The notes: a model not told the origin generated them from the sequence alone. DNA of 17,090 bases from Methyloprofundus sp. (GCA_030619185.1 JAUXBW010000001.1:1-17090), one strand, 5' to 3'. Positions 7,057 through 15,384 are shown, numbered from the stretch's first letter. Translations and numbers: made by a program.

Positions 7057-7623
7057 ATGCCTAATCGCTCGCTCTTCCTTATTATTACCCTGTTCATCTT
7101 AAACCTCATTTTCACACCCAAAATCTATGCTCATGCGGGGGTTGACCATGGTGATAATTGCTTTGTACATCTAGCGGGTATGAAATTACGCCTGGGTGGC
7201 TTTCAATCAGAATCAAAAATAGGGGGTGGTAAGCATTTTTGTCATTTGTTTCCTGCTACGGGTGAGGTTATTTTTACCTTCGACCCCCATGCCGGCTTGC
7301 AAATGAACAATAGCGAACTAAACCTAAGTCTGCTAGCCGTCGAATCGTACTGGGATATCCTGTTCGACTATGATAATGCCTTTAAGCAAACACTTATACA
7401 AACAAGCAACACTCTGACTATTGCACACACAATTCCTACGCCAGGGCTATACGCCATGCAGGTGACATTACAATCCGATGAATTAGAACCGAGTATAAAT
7501 AATAGCCAGCGTTTTTTGTTTTTAGTGGGCTTTCCTATTATTAAAATACTGGTTTTCGTTGCCTTTGGTTTTTTGTTGCTCTTAGGCTTTGTGCTACTTA
7601 AGGGAGATGAAAAACAATCATAA
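7057..7623 (+). CDS. Exported, membrane-anchored protein with His-rich mature N terminus
   Basis: 188 residues. A signal peptide at 1-25 has predicted cleavage KIYA|HAG, so the mature protein would begin with His26 in HAGVDHGDNC. Two Cys (35 in DNCFVH and 62 in HFCHLFP) could form a disulfide. Residues about 30-150 look like a beta-sandwich, and a C-terminal transmembrane helix (158-181) ends in a short cytosolic tail. This gives a periplasmic domain tethered at its C terminus. An N-terminal His with nearby His is seen in copper proteins such as CopC, so metal binding is possible but not shown. The gene is alone on the plus strand and ends one base before the convergent phosphatidyltransferase stop. 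Family not recognised with certainty. Confidence 0.8.
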   Translation: MPNRSLFLIITLFILNLIFTPKIYAHAGVDHGDNCFVHLAGMKLRLGGFQSESKIGGGKHFCHLFPATGEVIFTFDPHAGLQMNNSELNLSLLAVESYWDILFDYDNAFKQTLIQTSNTLTIAHTIPTPGLYAMQVTLQSDELEPSINNSQRFLFLVGFPIIKILVFVAFGFLLLLGFVLLKGDEKQS

Positions 7624-7624
7624 A

Positions 7625-8200
7625 CTAATCATTCTGCAAAACATGCCAGATAGTTTTTACATTCGACTGTGCTTGACTTAAGCAGAAGGTAATAGCGACT
7701 TCCTCAATGGCCGCAAGCGTATAAATAAAAACGGAAATTTGCAGTGGCCAGGCGATATCAGCGAGAAACAAAGGATATAGTGACGCACCAAGAGAAACAG
7801 CAGCGACCTTTACGCCCCAGGTATGGTAACTGGGATATGAGCCAAATTTAATCAACCCCAAGATAGCAGGAATCAGGTAGCAGGCGATAATCCCATATAG
7901 ATAGAGGTCCTCGCGATGAACAATATCCGACCATAGCCACCAGGTACCAAAACCAATCGTCAAATAAGTCGCTAAATCAGCCCAGGTATCCAGCTTAGCA
8001 CCAAATGGAGTCACTTGTCCTGTAAGGCGTGCAGCCAAGCCATCAAGCATATCCGTCAGAAATGCGAAGGCCAGTACCGCCATAAAAGCTAGGCCGTAGC
8101 CATTCCATGCCAGATATAACATGATAGGGGCGGTAATAAACCGGATACCTGAAAGCAGGTTTGGCAAGGTCAACAGTGGATGGAGTTGTGTTAGATTCAT
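7625..8200 (-). CDS. CDP-alcohol phosphatidyltransferase family membrane protein
   Basis: 191 residues with about five or six hydrophobic helices. The family signature D-x2-DG-x2-AR-x8-G-x3-D-x3-D is complete: D50, D53-G54, A57-R58, G67, D71, D75. It should therefore join a CDP-linked group (CDP-diacylglycerol or similar) to an alcohol, releasing CMP, in the inner membrane. The substrate cannot be read from the motif. PgsA-like, cardiolipin synthase-like and inositol- or other alcohol-using enzymes all share it. The start is 9 bp after the AlkB-type hydroxylase stop, so the two are probably one transcript. That links a lipid head-group enzyme with a hydrocarbon hydroxylase. Confidence 0.88.
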   Translation of the reverse strand: MNLTQLHPLLTLPNLLSGIRFITAPIMLYLAWNGYGLAFMAVLAFAFLTDMLDGLAARLTGQVTPFGAKLDTWADLATYLTIGFGTWWLWSDIVHREDLYLYGIIACYLIPAILGLIKFGSYPSYHTWGVKVAAVSLGASLYPLFLADIAWPLQISVFIYTLAAIEEVAITFCLSQAQSNVKTIWHVLQND

Positions 8201-8209
8201 GTTCTTGGC

Positions 8210-9256
8210 CTAGTGCAAATATCTTTTCAGTATACTCGCTGACACTCGGCGATAGGATGCATTGTTCAATTTAACCCAAAGATTGGTCACAAAATACCCA
8301 TAAGGCATTTTGGGACCCTGGTCTGAATAAGGAACTTCATGGAATGAACGCCTCGCTTGTTGATGATGCCCGATATGATTTGCCAGGCCAACCAGCGCGT
8401 ACTCGGTTAAACTGGATTGATTAACCCAGGCCAGCGTTTTTTCGGCCTTGCCCTGCTCCAGTCCCCAGTGCTGATAATAATTAATGGTTTCCAGTAAACG
8501 CACGCCAGCAAGTGCCTGGTATAGAAAAATAAACGCAGCAGCCCAGCCAAAAACAATCATTATCAGCACCAGCAGAGTGCACTCGACAATGACCCCCTGT
8601 AAGACCGAATTAGCTAACATCTGATAATGATATCTAGGGGATTGCTCTAAGCCCAGCCGCTTAAGTTCTGAATTCCAGGCATACTTAAAGTGACCGATAA
8701 GTACCCTTTTCCAGTACACTTTAAAGTCTTCATCCAATTTAGCCGTGGCAATATCTTCTGGCGTTGCGACACTTAAATGATGGCCTCGCAGGTGGGCAAT
8801 AAGGAAATGCTCATAACAGACGGTATATAACAATACCTTGCCTAATTGTTGCATATGCCACTGTCTTCTGTGTATTAATTCATGCGCAACAATAAGTGCT
8901 GAACTGCCTGAAGTCGTACCCACGAGAATTCTTACCACGATCAAATTGACACTAGAAGTCGCTATTTCAGCTAGTGAATCCCATTGCAGATGAGTGGCAT
9001 AAATGAGCATTAAACTGATAATCAGTAATTGCAGCAAAGCCAGCCCATATAAAATAGCATTGTAAAACCCGGCTGTAACGCGCTTTTTTTTGCTCCCAGG
9101 CTTAACCTTTGGGCTTAACCAGTCCAATACAATCAATAACCATAGCGGTAGAGTCCAGGCTAGTGCTATAACAGCATCATGCGGCCCAGTGTATAAAAAC
9201 CAGAGTACACAGCAGGGTAAAAAAAAGCTGCTTAAGTATTTTAAAGGGTCAAACAT
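8210..9256 (-). CDS. AlkB-type membrane diiron alkane/fatty-acyl hydroxylase
   Basis: 348 residues, close to the length of the shorter AlkB/XylM-type enzymes. All histidine boxes are present: HELIHRRQWH at 125-134, HLRGHH at 155-160, NYYQHWG at 259-265 (the AlkB NYIEHYG motif) and NHIGHH at 293-298, followed by His306 and MPYGYF. Several transmembrane helices lie at about 10-45, 65-90, 100-120 and 220-255. The family oxidises alkyl chains or methyl groups with O2 and needs rubredoxin or ferredoxin partners; none is in this window. The start has GAGG 7 bases upstream. The phosphatidyltransferase follows after 9 bp, which suggests a lipid or fatty-chain substrate rather than growth on alkanes. 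Substrate unknown. Confidence 0.85.
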   Translation of the reverse strand: MFDPLKYLSSFFLPCCVLWFLYTGPHDAVIALAWTLPLWLLIVLDWLSPKVKPGSKKKRVTAGFYNAILYGLALLQLLIISLMLIYATHLQWDSLAEIATSSVNLIVVRILVGTTSGSSALIVAHELIHRRQWHMQQLGKVLLYTVCYEHFLIAHLRGHHLSVATPEDIATAKLDEDFKVYWKRVLIGHFKYAWNSELKRLGLEQSPRYHYQMLANSVLQGVIVECTLLVLIMIVFGWAAAFIFLYQALAGVRLLETINYYQHWGLEQGKAEKTLAWVNQSSLTEYALVGLANHIGHHQQARRSFHEVPYSDQGPKMPYGYFVTNLWVKLNNASYRRVSASILKRYLH

Positions 9257-9303
9257 TGCCGACCTCGTAGATTAACGTGAGTGTATTTATTAACGTCGTT
9301 TTT

Positions 9304-9315
9304 CTTGAATTCAAG
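9304..9315. promoter_or_regulatory. Perfect palindrome overlapping a possible promoter of the hydroxylase unit
   Basis: CTTGAATTCAAG is a perfect 12-bp palindrome 48 bp upstream of the AlkB-type start. On the minus strand its TTGAAT could serve as a -35 box, with an AT-rich TAATAA-like -10 about 16-17 bases later. The palindrome would then be placed as an operator. The rest of the 9257-9431 gap holds only a weak CCTGATT/AATCAGG inverted repeat (9370-9376, 9409-9415). Confidence 0.35.
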
Positions 9316-9431
9316 TCATATACTTCGCACAAAAACAGATATGGGGGCATCCAAACTCAATTAGGGATACCTGATTACGTACAATTCACCGCCATAGTAG
9401 AAAAAAACAATCAGGATTAATTATTCCCATC

Positions 9432-11765
9432 TCACTTACCCTGACCTGTAAACTTATAGATTAAATACCAAATTGGCAAGCCCAGTTTGAAACGCCCACC
9501 CACAAAACGTAATGACGTATAACCACTATAGATTCGTCGCCAGTGTTTGTCTAGCAGTGTACGGTCAGCCGTATTATGTATCATTTCATCCATATACAGC
9601 TTAATAGCATTTTTTGCCTGAAAAGTATGTCCTGATGCGGCATTATCAATAGAGATATGAATATTGGCAATACTCGGATCAATGCCCCAGTAATTCCAGT
9701 CATCGACCAGGCGCATATAACTATTACCCAGGCCACTTAATTCGATAGCCATATTTAGACCTAATAATTCTGGTAAAAATTCCACGCTAAAACTGGACAG
9801 CGCCAACATATAAACCGGCAGATCAAATGCACTATCAATAAATCCCGAATGCTTAACAAAAGCTTCACTGTGTACCGGAGGAAGCTGAATCGACAAACTC
9901 TCTAATAGTTGCTGAAAGATATAAGGATGATTTTGTTCCAATCGACCATTACCTATCTCATCACAATATATCTTAAACAAAATATCACAAATATCAGGGT
10001 TTACATTTTTCAATGCCAGGCTATTTTGTAACCAGCAACCGTCGATCAATATCACCGGTGCTATCTGCTCTAGCCCCCAGATATACGCCTCCTTAGAAAT
10101 TTTTGGTTTACCTTGCAAGGGCTGATATGCGTTAACTTCCTGTTGGTAAATAGTGTCTATATAAACATCGAATTGTTGATGGTTGTAGTGCTTAAAGGGA
10201 AGCGGGTTAAACAATGTACGTAATCTTAATCTGTTACGCACTTGTGCCCGGGCAACAGGCAATACATCAGGAAACAGATCCGCATTAAGCAGATAGTAAT
10301 ACAACTCTCTGTTGCTTAGTGCTGCATATTTTTTATGTAGCAGCTTGCCTGGCTGTGCTTGTTTGACACCCGTTAGCAATGTTTTCTTCTGGGTATCAAT
10401 AGGGTTCGCAGAGCTTTCATTAAGCCCACTATGGGACGAGGGTTTAATAATACCCGAAAGTATGGCGTAGGATTTTGGCTTCACAGCCGTGTTAGAATTA
10501 CAGGCGCATAGCTGGCTACGCAACTGTTGTTCTGGCGCGACTGTGGAGTCAAAAGACAAGTCAGACTCAGGTATTGTTGAATTCTCGTCCCTATGCAACC
10601 ATTTTTTTATAATATCCAATTCAGACGGGTCAAGCACGCCAAACATAGGCCCCTTAAACTCAAACAACTTAAGCAGTCGGCTATCCTCCGGATTTTTTTG
10701 ATTCACATATCCCGATTGATTTAATGCTAATAAGAATTCGCTGCTATTTCCTGGTAGATCGGCAAACCACGAGTCCAGGGTCTTCTCTTGTAACTGAATT
10801 TTCTGATGATGGCCAATCGCTGCGACTGCTTTTTGCTGCAATAGCTGGGCTACTGCCTGCTGTACAGACGGGGGGTTGTACAAACCTTTTTGCAGGCAGT
10901 CCCTGCCTTGCAGCATTTGCTGGTGATATAGCCAGAAGCCAGCTTGTATACGTTGCCAGAGCGACTGTTTTTGCTCAGGAAATAAATCCAGATAACTCGC
11001 TATACAAGCGCGCAAAGGTAGCAACTGTTGTTGCACTTGCTGCTTCTGAATCTTATAAAAGGAAAATGCCCGTTGCTGATCTGGAAAACAGATCTCCAGC
11101 AAAGTAGGTAACTGACAATAAGCCAGCGTAAAGCCAAGAATTTCAGGCAATAACACTCTGGGAAAACGGGCTAAAGCAAGTTGCAGGGCGGCACCATCAA
11201 ACAAGCCCGTCATCAACCCAGCTTGCTGGCTGTACTCATAACTGTGCAGGATAGGCATGTTTTGCCCGCTGGCCAGCAAAAGCGAACGGTATAAACTCTG
11301 TAAATTAGAGCCCTTGCGCCCCGCGCCTACAAACTGCAAATAAAGTGACAAAAGTTGCACAGCCGTTTCCATCTGGCTACAGGAAACCTGGGGAATATTT
11401 TGTAACCAGCAAGCCTGGGTTAGCTGGATTGCAGCTATCTGATGAATACCTGCAGACAAGTGATCCTCAGTCTGCAACTGCGCAGATAAAGAAGAGATTT
11501 GCGGCGCAACTAAAGAGGCAATAGCCCGCTCGGTACTGTCATTAATATCTAAAGGCAAATAAACAGCCTCTAGTTTTTTTAGCTGTTGAACTATAAAAGC
11601 ATAAGCACCCGGCATGACATGCAAATATTTCCCCGGCTGATTCAACTGATAAAACAGTTGTCGACTGTCTATCTCCTTATTTTCCCACTCCTCTATTTCT
11701 CGCTTAAACTGCCGGGTATATAATTCTCCCAAGGCGGGATCAAAGGCGTGCATACAGTTATTCAT
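9432..11765 (-). CDS. Tandem heme-oxygenase-like diiron oxidase, N-domain degenerate
   Basis: 777 residues made of two related helical domains, about 1-330 and 470-777, joined by a polar linker. The C-domain matches iron-containing redox (HDO) proteins: DEIGNGRLEQNHPYIF (Glu603, His613), LPELLGLNMAIE (Glu674) and NIHISIDNAASGH (His703, Asp707, His713). The N-domain aligns: ACWLQN with GCWLQN, QFVGAGRKGSNLQSLY with the first motif, and LPEILGFTLAYCQ with the second. It has Phe145, Leu155, Cys217, Tyr237, Lys241 and Gln247 where ligands belong, so it cannot hold the same metal site. HDO enzymes use O2 for N-oxygenation, C-C cleavage and similar reactions; this substrate is unknown. The start ATG overlaps the carbamoyltransferase stop by 8 bp (ATGAATAA), so the two are translationally coupled. 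The linker includes mobile-repeat-like DNA. Confidence 0.82.
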   Translation of the reverse strand: MNNCMHAFDPALGELYTRQFKREIEEWENKEIDSRQLFYQLNQPGKYLHVMPGAYAFIVQQLKKLEAVYLPLDINDSTERAIASLVAPQISSLSAQLQTEDHLSAGIHQIAAIQLTQACWLQNIPQVSCSQMETAVQLLSLYLQFVGAGRKGSNLQSLYRSLLLASGQNMPILHSYEYSQQAGLMTGLFDGAALQLALARFPRVLLPEILGFTLAYCQLPTLLEICFPDQQRAFSFYKIQKQQVQQQLLPLRACIASYLDLFPEQKQSLWQRIQAGFWLYHQQMLQGRDCLQKGLYNPPSVQQAVAQLLQQKAVAAIGHHQKIQLQEKTLDSWFADLPGNSSEFLLALNQSGYVNQKNPEDSRLLKLFEFKGPMFGVLDPSELDIIKKWLHRDENSTIPESDLSFDSTVAPEQQLRSQLCACNSNTAVKPKSYAILSGIIKPSSHSGLNESSANPIDTQKKTLLTGVKQAQPGKLLHKKYAALSNRELYYYLLNADLFPDVLPVARAQVRNRLRLRTLFNPLPFKHYNHQQFDVYIDTIYQQEVNAYQPLQGKPKISKEAYIWGLEQIAPVILIDGCWLQNSLALKNVNPDICDILFKIYCDEIGNGRLEQNHPYIFQQLLESLSIQLPPVHSEAFVKHSGFIDSAFDLPVYMLALSSFSVEFLPELLGLNMAIELSGLGNSYMRLVDDWNYWGIDPSIANIHISIDNAASGHTFQAKNAIKLYMDEMIHNTADRTLLDKHWRRIYSGYTSLRFVGGRFKLGLPIWYLIYKFTGQGK
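10502..10564. repeat. MITE-core fragment inside the HDO linker coding sequence
   Basis: Positions 10502-10525 match 22 of 24 bases of the MITE centre at 15574-15597. Positions 10551-10564 match 12 of 14 bases at 15623-15636 at exactly the same offset (5072). The 25 bases between are diverged (8 of 25). It codes for residues about 401-422 of the HDO protein on the opposite strand. Confidence 0.6.
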
Positions 11766-13506
11766 TACGTGGCTTACGAATTAAATAATCATTAACTACC
11801 AGGGCATCCAGACCGGTGTTTAAAAAAACGCCAAGCGCATCATCCAGCGTATGCACCAGTGGTTTGCCCATGACATTAAAACTGGTATTAAGCAACACAG
11901 GAATCCGGGTTTGCTGGTAAAAGCAGCTGATCAATTGATAAAAACGCGGATTCCATTCTTGCTTAACTGTCTGCAATCGTCCTGTGCCATCGATATGACA
12001 GACAGCGGCTATCTTTGCTTGCATAGCATCATGAATACGTAAGGTCTTATCCATATACGGGGACTCATGGTAATATTCAAAAAACTCATCTGCATGTTCA
12101 TGCAATACTGACGGTGCAAACGGTCGAAAGCTTTCGCGAAATTTTACTTGTTGATTAATTTTATCTTTAGTCGTAGCAAAGCAGGGATCAGCTAAAATTG
12201 AACGATTACCCAATGCGCGCGGGCCAAATTCCGCCCTGCCTTGTATCCAGCCAATTAACTGACCTTTTGCCAGTAATTCAGCTGTTATTGTACAAATATT
12301 CTCCGGCAAATACTGTATATCAAGCACACGATTATATTGCATTAAATTTTTAACGTCCGTATCCGAAATTGTTGCCCCCAGGTAAGGCGATTTAATGGCC
12401 GAATTCGTAAACGCCAATTTAGGCTGATCATGATGCAAAGCAAGCCAGGCGGCTCCCAGTGCCGTGCCATCATCGGCAGGAGCAGAGGGTATAAACACCT
12501 GATTAAAATCCGTACGTTTTTTTATCTGCCCATTATAAGCTGAATTTAAAGCACAACCACCGCCCAGGACCAGTTTTTCGCAGCCTGTCTCTTGCTGTAC
12601 ATGCTGCAATAATTGAGTCATTAATTCTGCAAAAAAATATTGCCCGGTAAACGCCAAATCAGCCGCTAGTTGTATAGCATCTCCCTTGTGCCGCTTGAAT
12701 TTTTCCAGAGCGGCAATACTAGTGAACAAGTCCTTAGAGCGATGCAGGCATTCATAGCCTTGCACTGTAATCGTAGTTTTCAATAACTCATACAGCTCCT
12801 GATTAAGCTGGCCATAAGGAGCCAGCCCCATCACCTTCCACTCTTCTCCTTTAAGCCAGTCAAAGCCACATAACTCTGTGACCTTCATATAATAAAAGCC
12901 TATACTGCCCGTACCTCGAGTTTCATAAAGACACTGTAAGCGTTGATCTTTATAATGATAAAAGCCCATAGAGCCATTTTCGCCAAAGGAATCAATCACT
13001 GCACAGGCAGATTCAGAAAATGGGCTGCTATAGCAAGCAGTAGCGGCATGGGTTAAATGGTGATGATAATCAACAAAAGATACAGCACAGCCGGGATAGT
13101 CTTGTGCAATAATACGCGCCAGATTAAGGCCTGCACTGTTGATATTATTGCGCTGGCAGGCAATCATATGATGCAGCTGATAATTTTTCAGCGGCGAACG
13201 TAGCCTTTTAATGCCTGTTTTCTTCAGTCCGGCAGCCGTTAAACACCCTAGTGCGGCGACTATGTTCTCATATAAAGGGCGTTTTTTGCGCCAATTGCTG
13301 GCAATAACAAATTCGCCCGCATCGGGGCAATATTGTTGCAATAATGCCTGAACATGCAACAAAGGATCCGCTGGGCAGTTTAAAGCACGTTTACTCTGTA
13401 AATAGCGTTCTGTTGCTTCGGCAAACAGCACGTCTCCCTGGTCATTGACGATGGCCAATGCGGGATCATGATAAGTAATCGATAAACCGATATAATATTT
13501 AGTCAC
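11758..13506 (-). CDS. NodU/CmcH-family O-carbamoyltransferase
   Basis: 582 residues, normal for the family. These enzymes use carbamoyl phosphate and ATP to form a carbamoyl-adenylate, then carbamoylate a hydroxyl (or other nucleophile) on a small molecule. The N-terminal Kae1-like domain opens GLSITYHDPALAIV, has the iron-binding HHHLTH at 148-153, the GEEWKVMGLAPYG stretch near 220-232 and LVLGGGCALNSAYNGQI near 313-329. The C-terminal domain has GRAEFGPRALGNRSIL and VKFRESFRPFAPSVL. The start is GTG with GAGG upstream. It is the first gene of a unit with the HDO protein. No sugar, peptide or polyketide genes are nearby, so the acceptor cannot be guessed. Cytosolic. Confidence 0.92.
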   Translation of the reverse strand: MTKYYIGLSITYHDPALAIVNDQGDVLFAEATERYLQSKRALNCPADPLLHVQALLQQYCPDAGEFVIASNWRKKRPLYENIVAALGCLTAAGLKKTGIKRLRSPLKNYQLHHMIACQRNNINSAGLNLARIIAQDYPGCAVSFVDYHHHLTHAATACYSSPFSESACAVIDSFGENGSMGFYHYKDQRLQCLYETRGTGSIGFYYMKVTELCGFDWLKGEEWKVMGLAPYGQLNQELYELLKTTITVQGYECLHRSKDLFTSIAALEKFKRHKGDAIQLAADLAFTGQYFFAELMTQLLQHVQQETGCEKLVLGGGCALNSAYNGQIKKRTDFNQVFIPSAPADDGTALGAAWLALHHDQPKLAFTNSAIKSPYLGATISDTDVKNLMQYNRVLDIQYLPENICTITAELLAKGQLIGWIQGRAEFGPRALGNRSILADPCFATTKDKINQQVKFRESFRPFAPSVLHEHADEFFEYYHESPYMDKTLRIHDAMQAKIAAVCHIDGTGRLQTVKQEWNPRFYQLISCFYQQTRIPVLLNTSFNVMGKPLVHTLDDALGVFLNTGLDALVVNDYLIRKPRNE

Positions 13507-13627
13507 TGTTTGCCTCGGAAAAATAATATTCCTACCTACACTTATAATACATTTCCTATTAAAATAAAAAAAATAATTTTACTTTCAGCATTAAAAAAAT
13601 CACCTAAAAACTAGAATAGGAAAAATT
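13507..13627. promoter_or_regulatory. Divergent promoter region between carbamoyltransferase and ABC genes
   Basis: A 121-bp AT-rich gap between head-to-head genes. TATAAT lies at 13543-13548 on the plus strand and reads TATTATA-like on the minus strand, but neither direction has a clear -35 box. AGGA stands just before the permease ATG. It must contain both promoters if the two units start here; a shared regulator is possible but unseen. Confidence 0.45.
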
Positions 13628-14449
13628 ATGTCTCCCGGTTTCCTTAAGCACCTCTCGCTCATCTGCCAATTTGAACTAAAAAGGCTATTTTCTACCCGTA
13701 AAGGCCTGCTATACCTGATTACATTTGCATTAATCTGGTATTTTATTTTGTTATATCCCATTCGCTTTGCTGCTGATTTTCTTGGCCAGCAACAGCACAC
13801 ACTCGAAGGTAAAGGTTTTTTTGAGTTTATTGGTTTTGGTTCATTACTGAACTGGAAAATACCCGAACTTGGCGTGTACTGGCATTTTTCGCTGATTTTA
13901 TTTCCTTTGCTTGCGGTCATGATTTCTGCAGATCAGACTTGTTCGGATAGAGAGCGAGGTACCCTACGTTTTCTCTGTCTGCGCGTAAGCAGAGACGGCC
14001 TGTTCTTTGGCCGATTTTCCGGTATTATGCTAACCCAGGCACTACTAATATTCGCCAGCTTATTAAGTACCCTGGCACTCATACTTTATCGAGATGCTAG
14101 CTTACTACCCATTGCACTTGATAGTGCTAGCGCAATATGGCTTAGTCTGTTCATCGCCTTACTTCCCTTTACTGCCATGATGGCCGCATTATCAGCCACG
14201 GTTCAATCTGCTCGACAAGCTACCGTCTGGGCTATTTTAATCTGGAGTTTTCTGGCCGGAATCATCAGCCTGTTATCCTCTTATCTACCGGCACTGAATA
14301 ACCTGAAATTACTCATTCCCGGCTACCAAATGTCTGCATTGTCCCAGCTTGCAGAATGGCAAACCTTACAATTAGCTTATATTCCCTTACTACAAACCTT
14401 TGTGCTACTGAGCATAGGGCGCTGGATCATGCGCAGGCAAAACTTATGA
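13628..14449 (+). CDS. ABC-2 type transporter permease
   Basis: 273 residues with about six transmembrane helices (near 27-45, 78-98, 130-150, 165-190, 195-218 and 248-265). A DRERGTLRFLCLRVSRDGLFFGRFSG loop after the second helix is typical of NosY/ABC-2 permeases, where it contacts the ATPase. It should pair with the ATPase that follows, whose start overlaps this stop as ATGA. ABC-2 systems export lipids, glycans, drugs or natural products. Its position, divergent from the carbamoyltransferase/HDO unit by 121 bp, makes it a candidate exporter or immunity pump for that unit's product. That link is inference. Confidence 0.88.
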   Translation: MSPGFLKHLSLICQFELKRLFSTRKGLLYLITFALIWYFILLYPIRFAADFLGQQQHTLEGKGFFEFIGFGSLLNWKIPELGVYWHFSLILFPLLAVMISADQTCSDRERGTLRFLCLRVSRDGLFFGRFSGIMLTQALLIFASLLSTLALILYRDASLLPIALDSASAIWLSLFIALLPFTAMMAALSATVQSARQATVWAILIWSFLAGIISLLSSYLPALNNLKLLIPGYQMSALSQLAEWQTLQLAYIPLLQTFVLLSIGRWIMRRQNL

Positions 14450-15366
14450 AGTCTCCCATTATAAAATGCCACAAGCTCGATTATAGCTATGCTGGCAAAG
14501 TAGCTTTAAGCAATATCAGTTTTGAGGTTACAACAGCCGAGCCAATTGGCTTAGTCGGCCCAAATGGTGCAGGTAAAAGCACTTTGCTAAGTATTCTTTG
14601 TGGTTTTCTACAAAACGCTTCGGGTATTGTAACTTTATATGGGCATAGACCTGGTGCTGCAGCACTTAGCGGCAGGGTTGCTGCTCTGCCTCAGGATGCA
14701 CAACTAGACCCGACATTTACCATAGGTGAGCAACTTAGCTTTTATGCACGCCTACAAGGTTTAAGTGCTCAACAGGCTCAACTTGAAGCAAGCAGGGTAC
14801 TCGAAGCAGTTGCACTTCAAGACTCACTAAAGGAAAAACCAGGTGCACTGAGTCACGGCATGGCAAAACGCGCCGCTATCGCTCAAGCCTTAATTGGCAA
14901 ACCAGAACTCATACTTCTAGATGAACCCACTGCTGGCTTAGACCCGGCTAACACGCGCAAAATTCGCTCCATTATTGCCGAGTTATCACCTGCGACAACC
15001 TTCATTATCAGTTCTCATGACCTAACTGAGCTAGGTCGTTTATGCCAGCAAATATTATTGTTAGACAAAGGCATGATGAACACAATGCAGTTAAATGCAT
15101 CCGCAGCCGATCAGCCTACCCGTTTTCTTACCTTGCAAATGGAGCCTTGCCCAATAACTGAGGTACTTGCCAAATTTAAGCAAATTTCAGGTATTGTTGG
15201 TATATCTAACCCACAAAAAAATGAGCTTATTATCAAATATAATTCTGCAATAGAGGCAAAGATGGATGTAAAAATCATTAGCTGTATAAACGATAATAAC
15301 TGGCAATATCGCCAGTTAAGCCAAGGGAAGACTTTAGAAGAAAAGTTGTTTTTTGATGAGGCTTAA
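14446..15366 (+). CDS. ABC transporter ATP-binding protein
   Basis: 306 residues from the ATG at 14446, which overlaps the permease stop (ATGA). The frame is open upstream to 14356, but those codons lie within the permease, and the family start (PIIKCHKLDYSYAGKVAL) fits 14446. Walker A GPNGAGKST is at 38-46, the Q-loop Gln at 83, Walker B LILLDEP at 155-161, the D-loop GLDP next, and the H-loop SSHD at 189-192. The signature is LSHGM (135-139) rather than LSGGQ, a variant found in NosF/CcmA-like ATPases. The last 90 or so residues are a family-specific tail. It energises the ABC-2 permease at the inner membrane face. Confidence 0.92.
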   Translation: MKSPIIKCHKLDYSYAGKVALSNISFEVTTAEPIGLVGPNGAGKSTLLSILCGFLQNASGIVTLYGHRPGAAALSGRVAALPQDAQLDPTFTIGEQLSFYARLQGLSAQQAQLEASRVLEAVALQDSLKEKPGALSHGMAKRAAIAQALIGKPELILLDEPTAGLDPANTRKIRSIIAELSPATTFIISSHDLTELGRLCQQILLLDKGMMNTMQLNASAADQPTRFLTLQMEPCPITEVLAKFKQISGIVGISNPQKNELIIKYNSAIEAKMDVKIISCINDNNWQYRQLSQGKTLEEKLFFDEA

Positions 15367-15384
15367 GCTAAATAAAACCCGAAT

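Noticed and set aside
10489..11107. Plus-strand frames opposite the HDO gene (10489-10701, 10724-11107)
   Set aside because: Shadows of the HDO coding sequence; no start signals or recognisable motifs.
13600..13920. 106-codon minus-strand frame opposite the permease start
   Set aside because: It overlaps the well-supported ABC permease and would cover the divergent promoter gap; composition is not protein-like.
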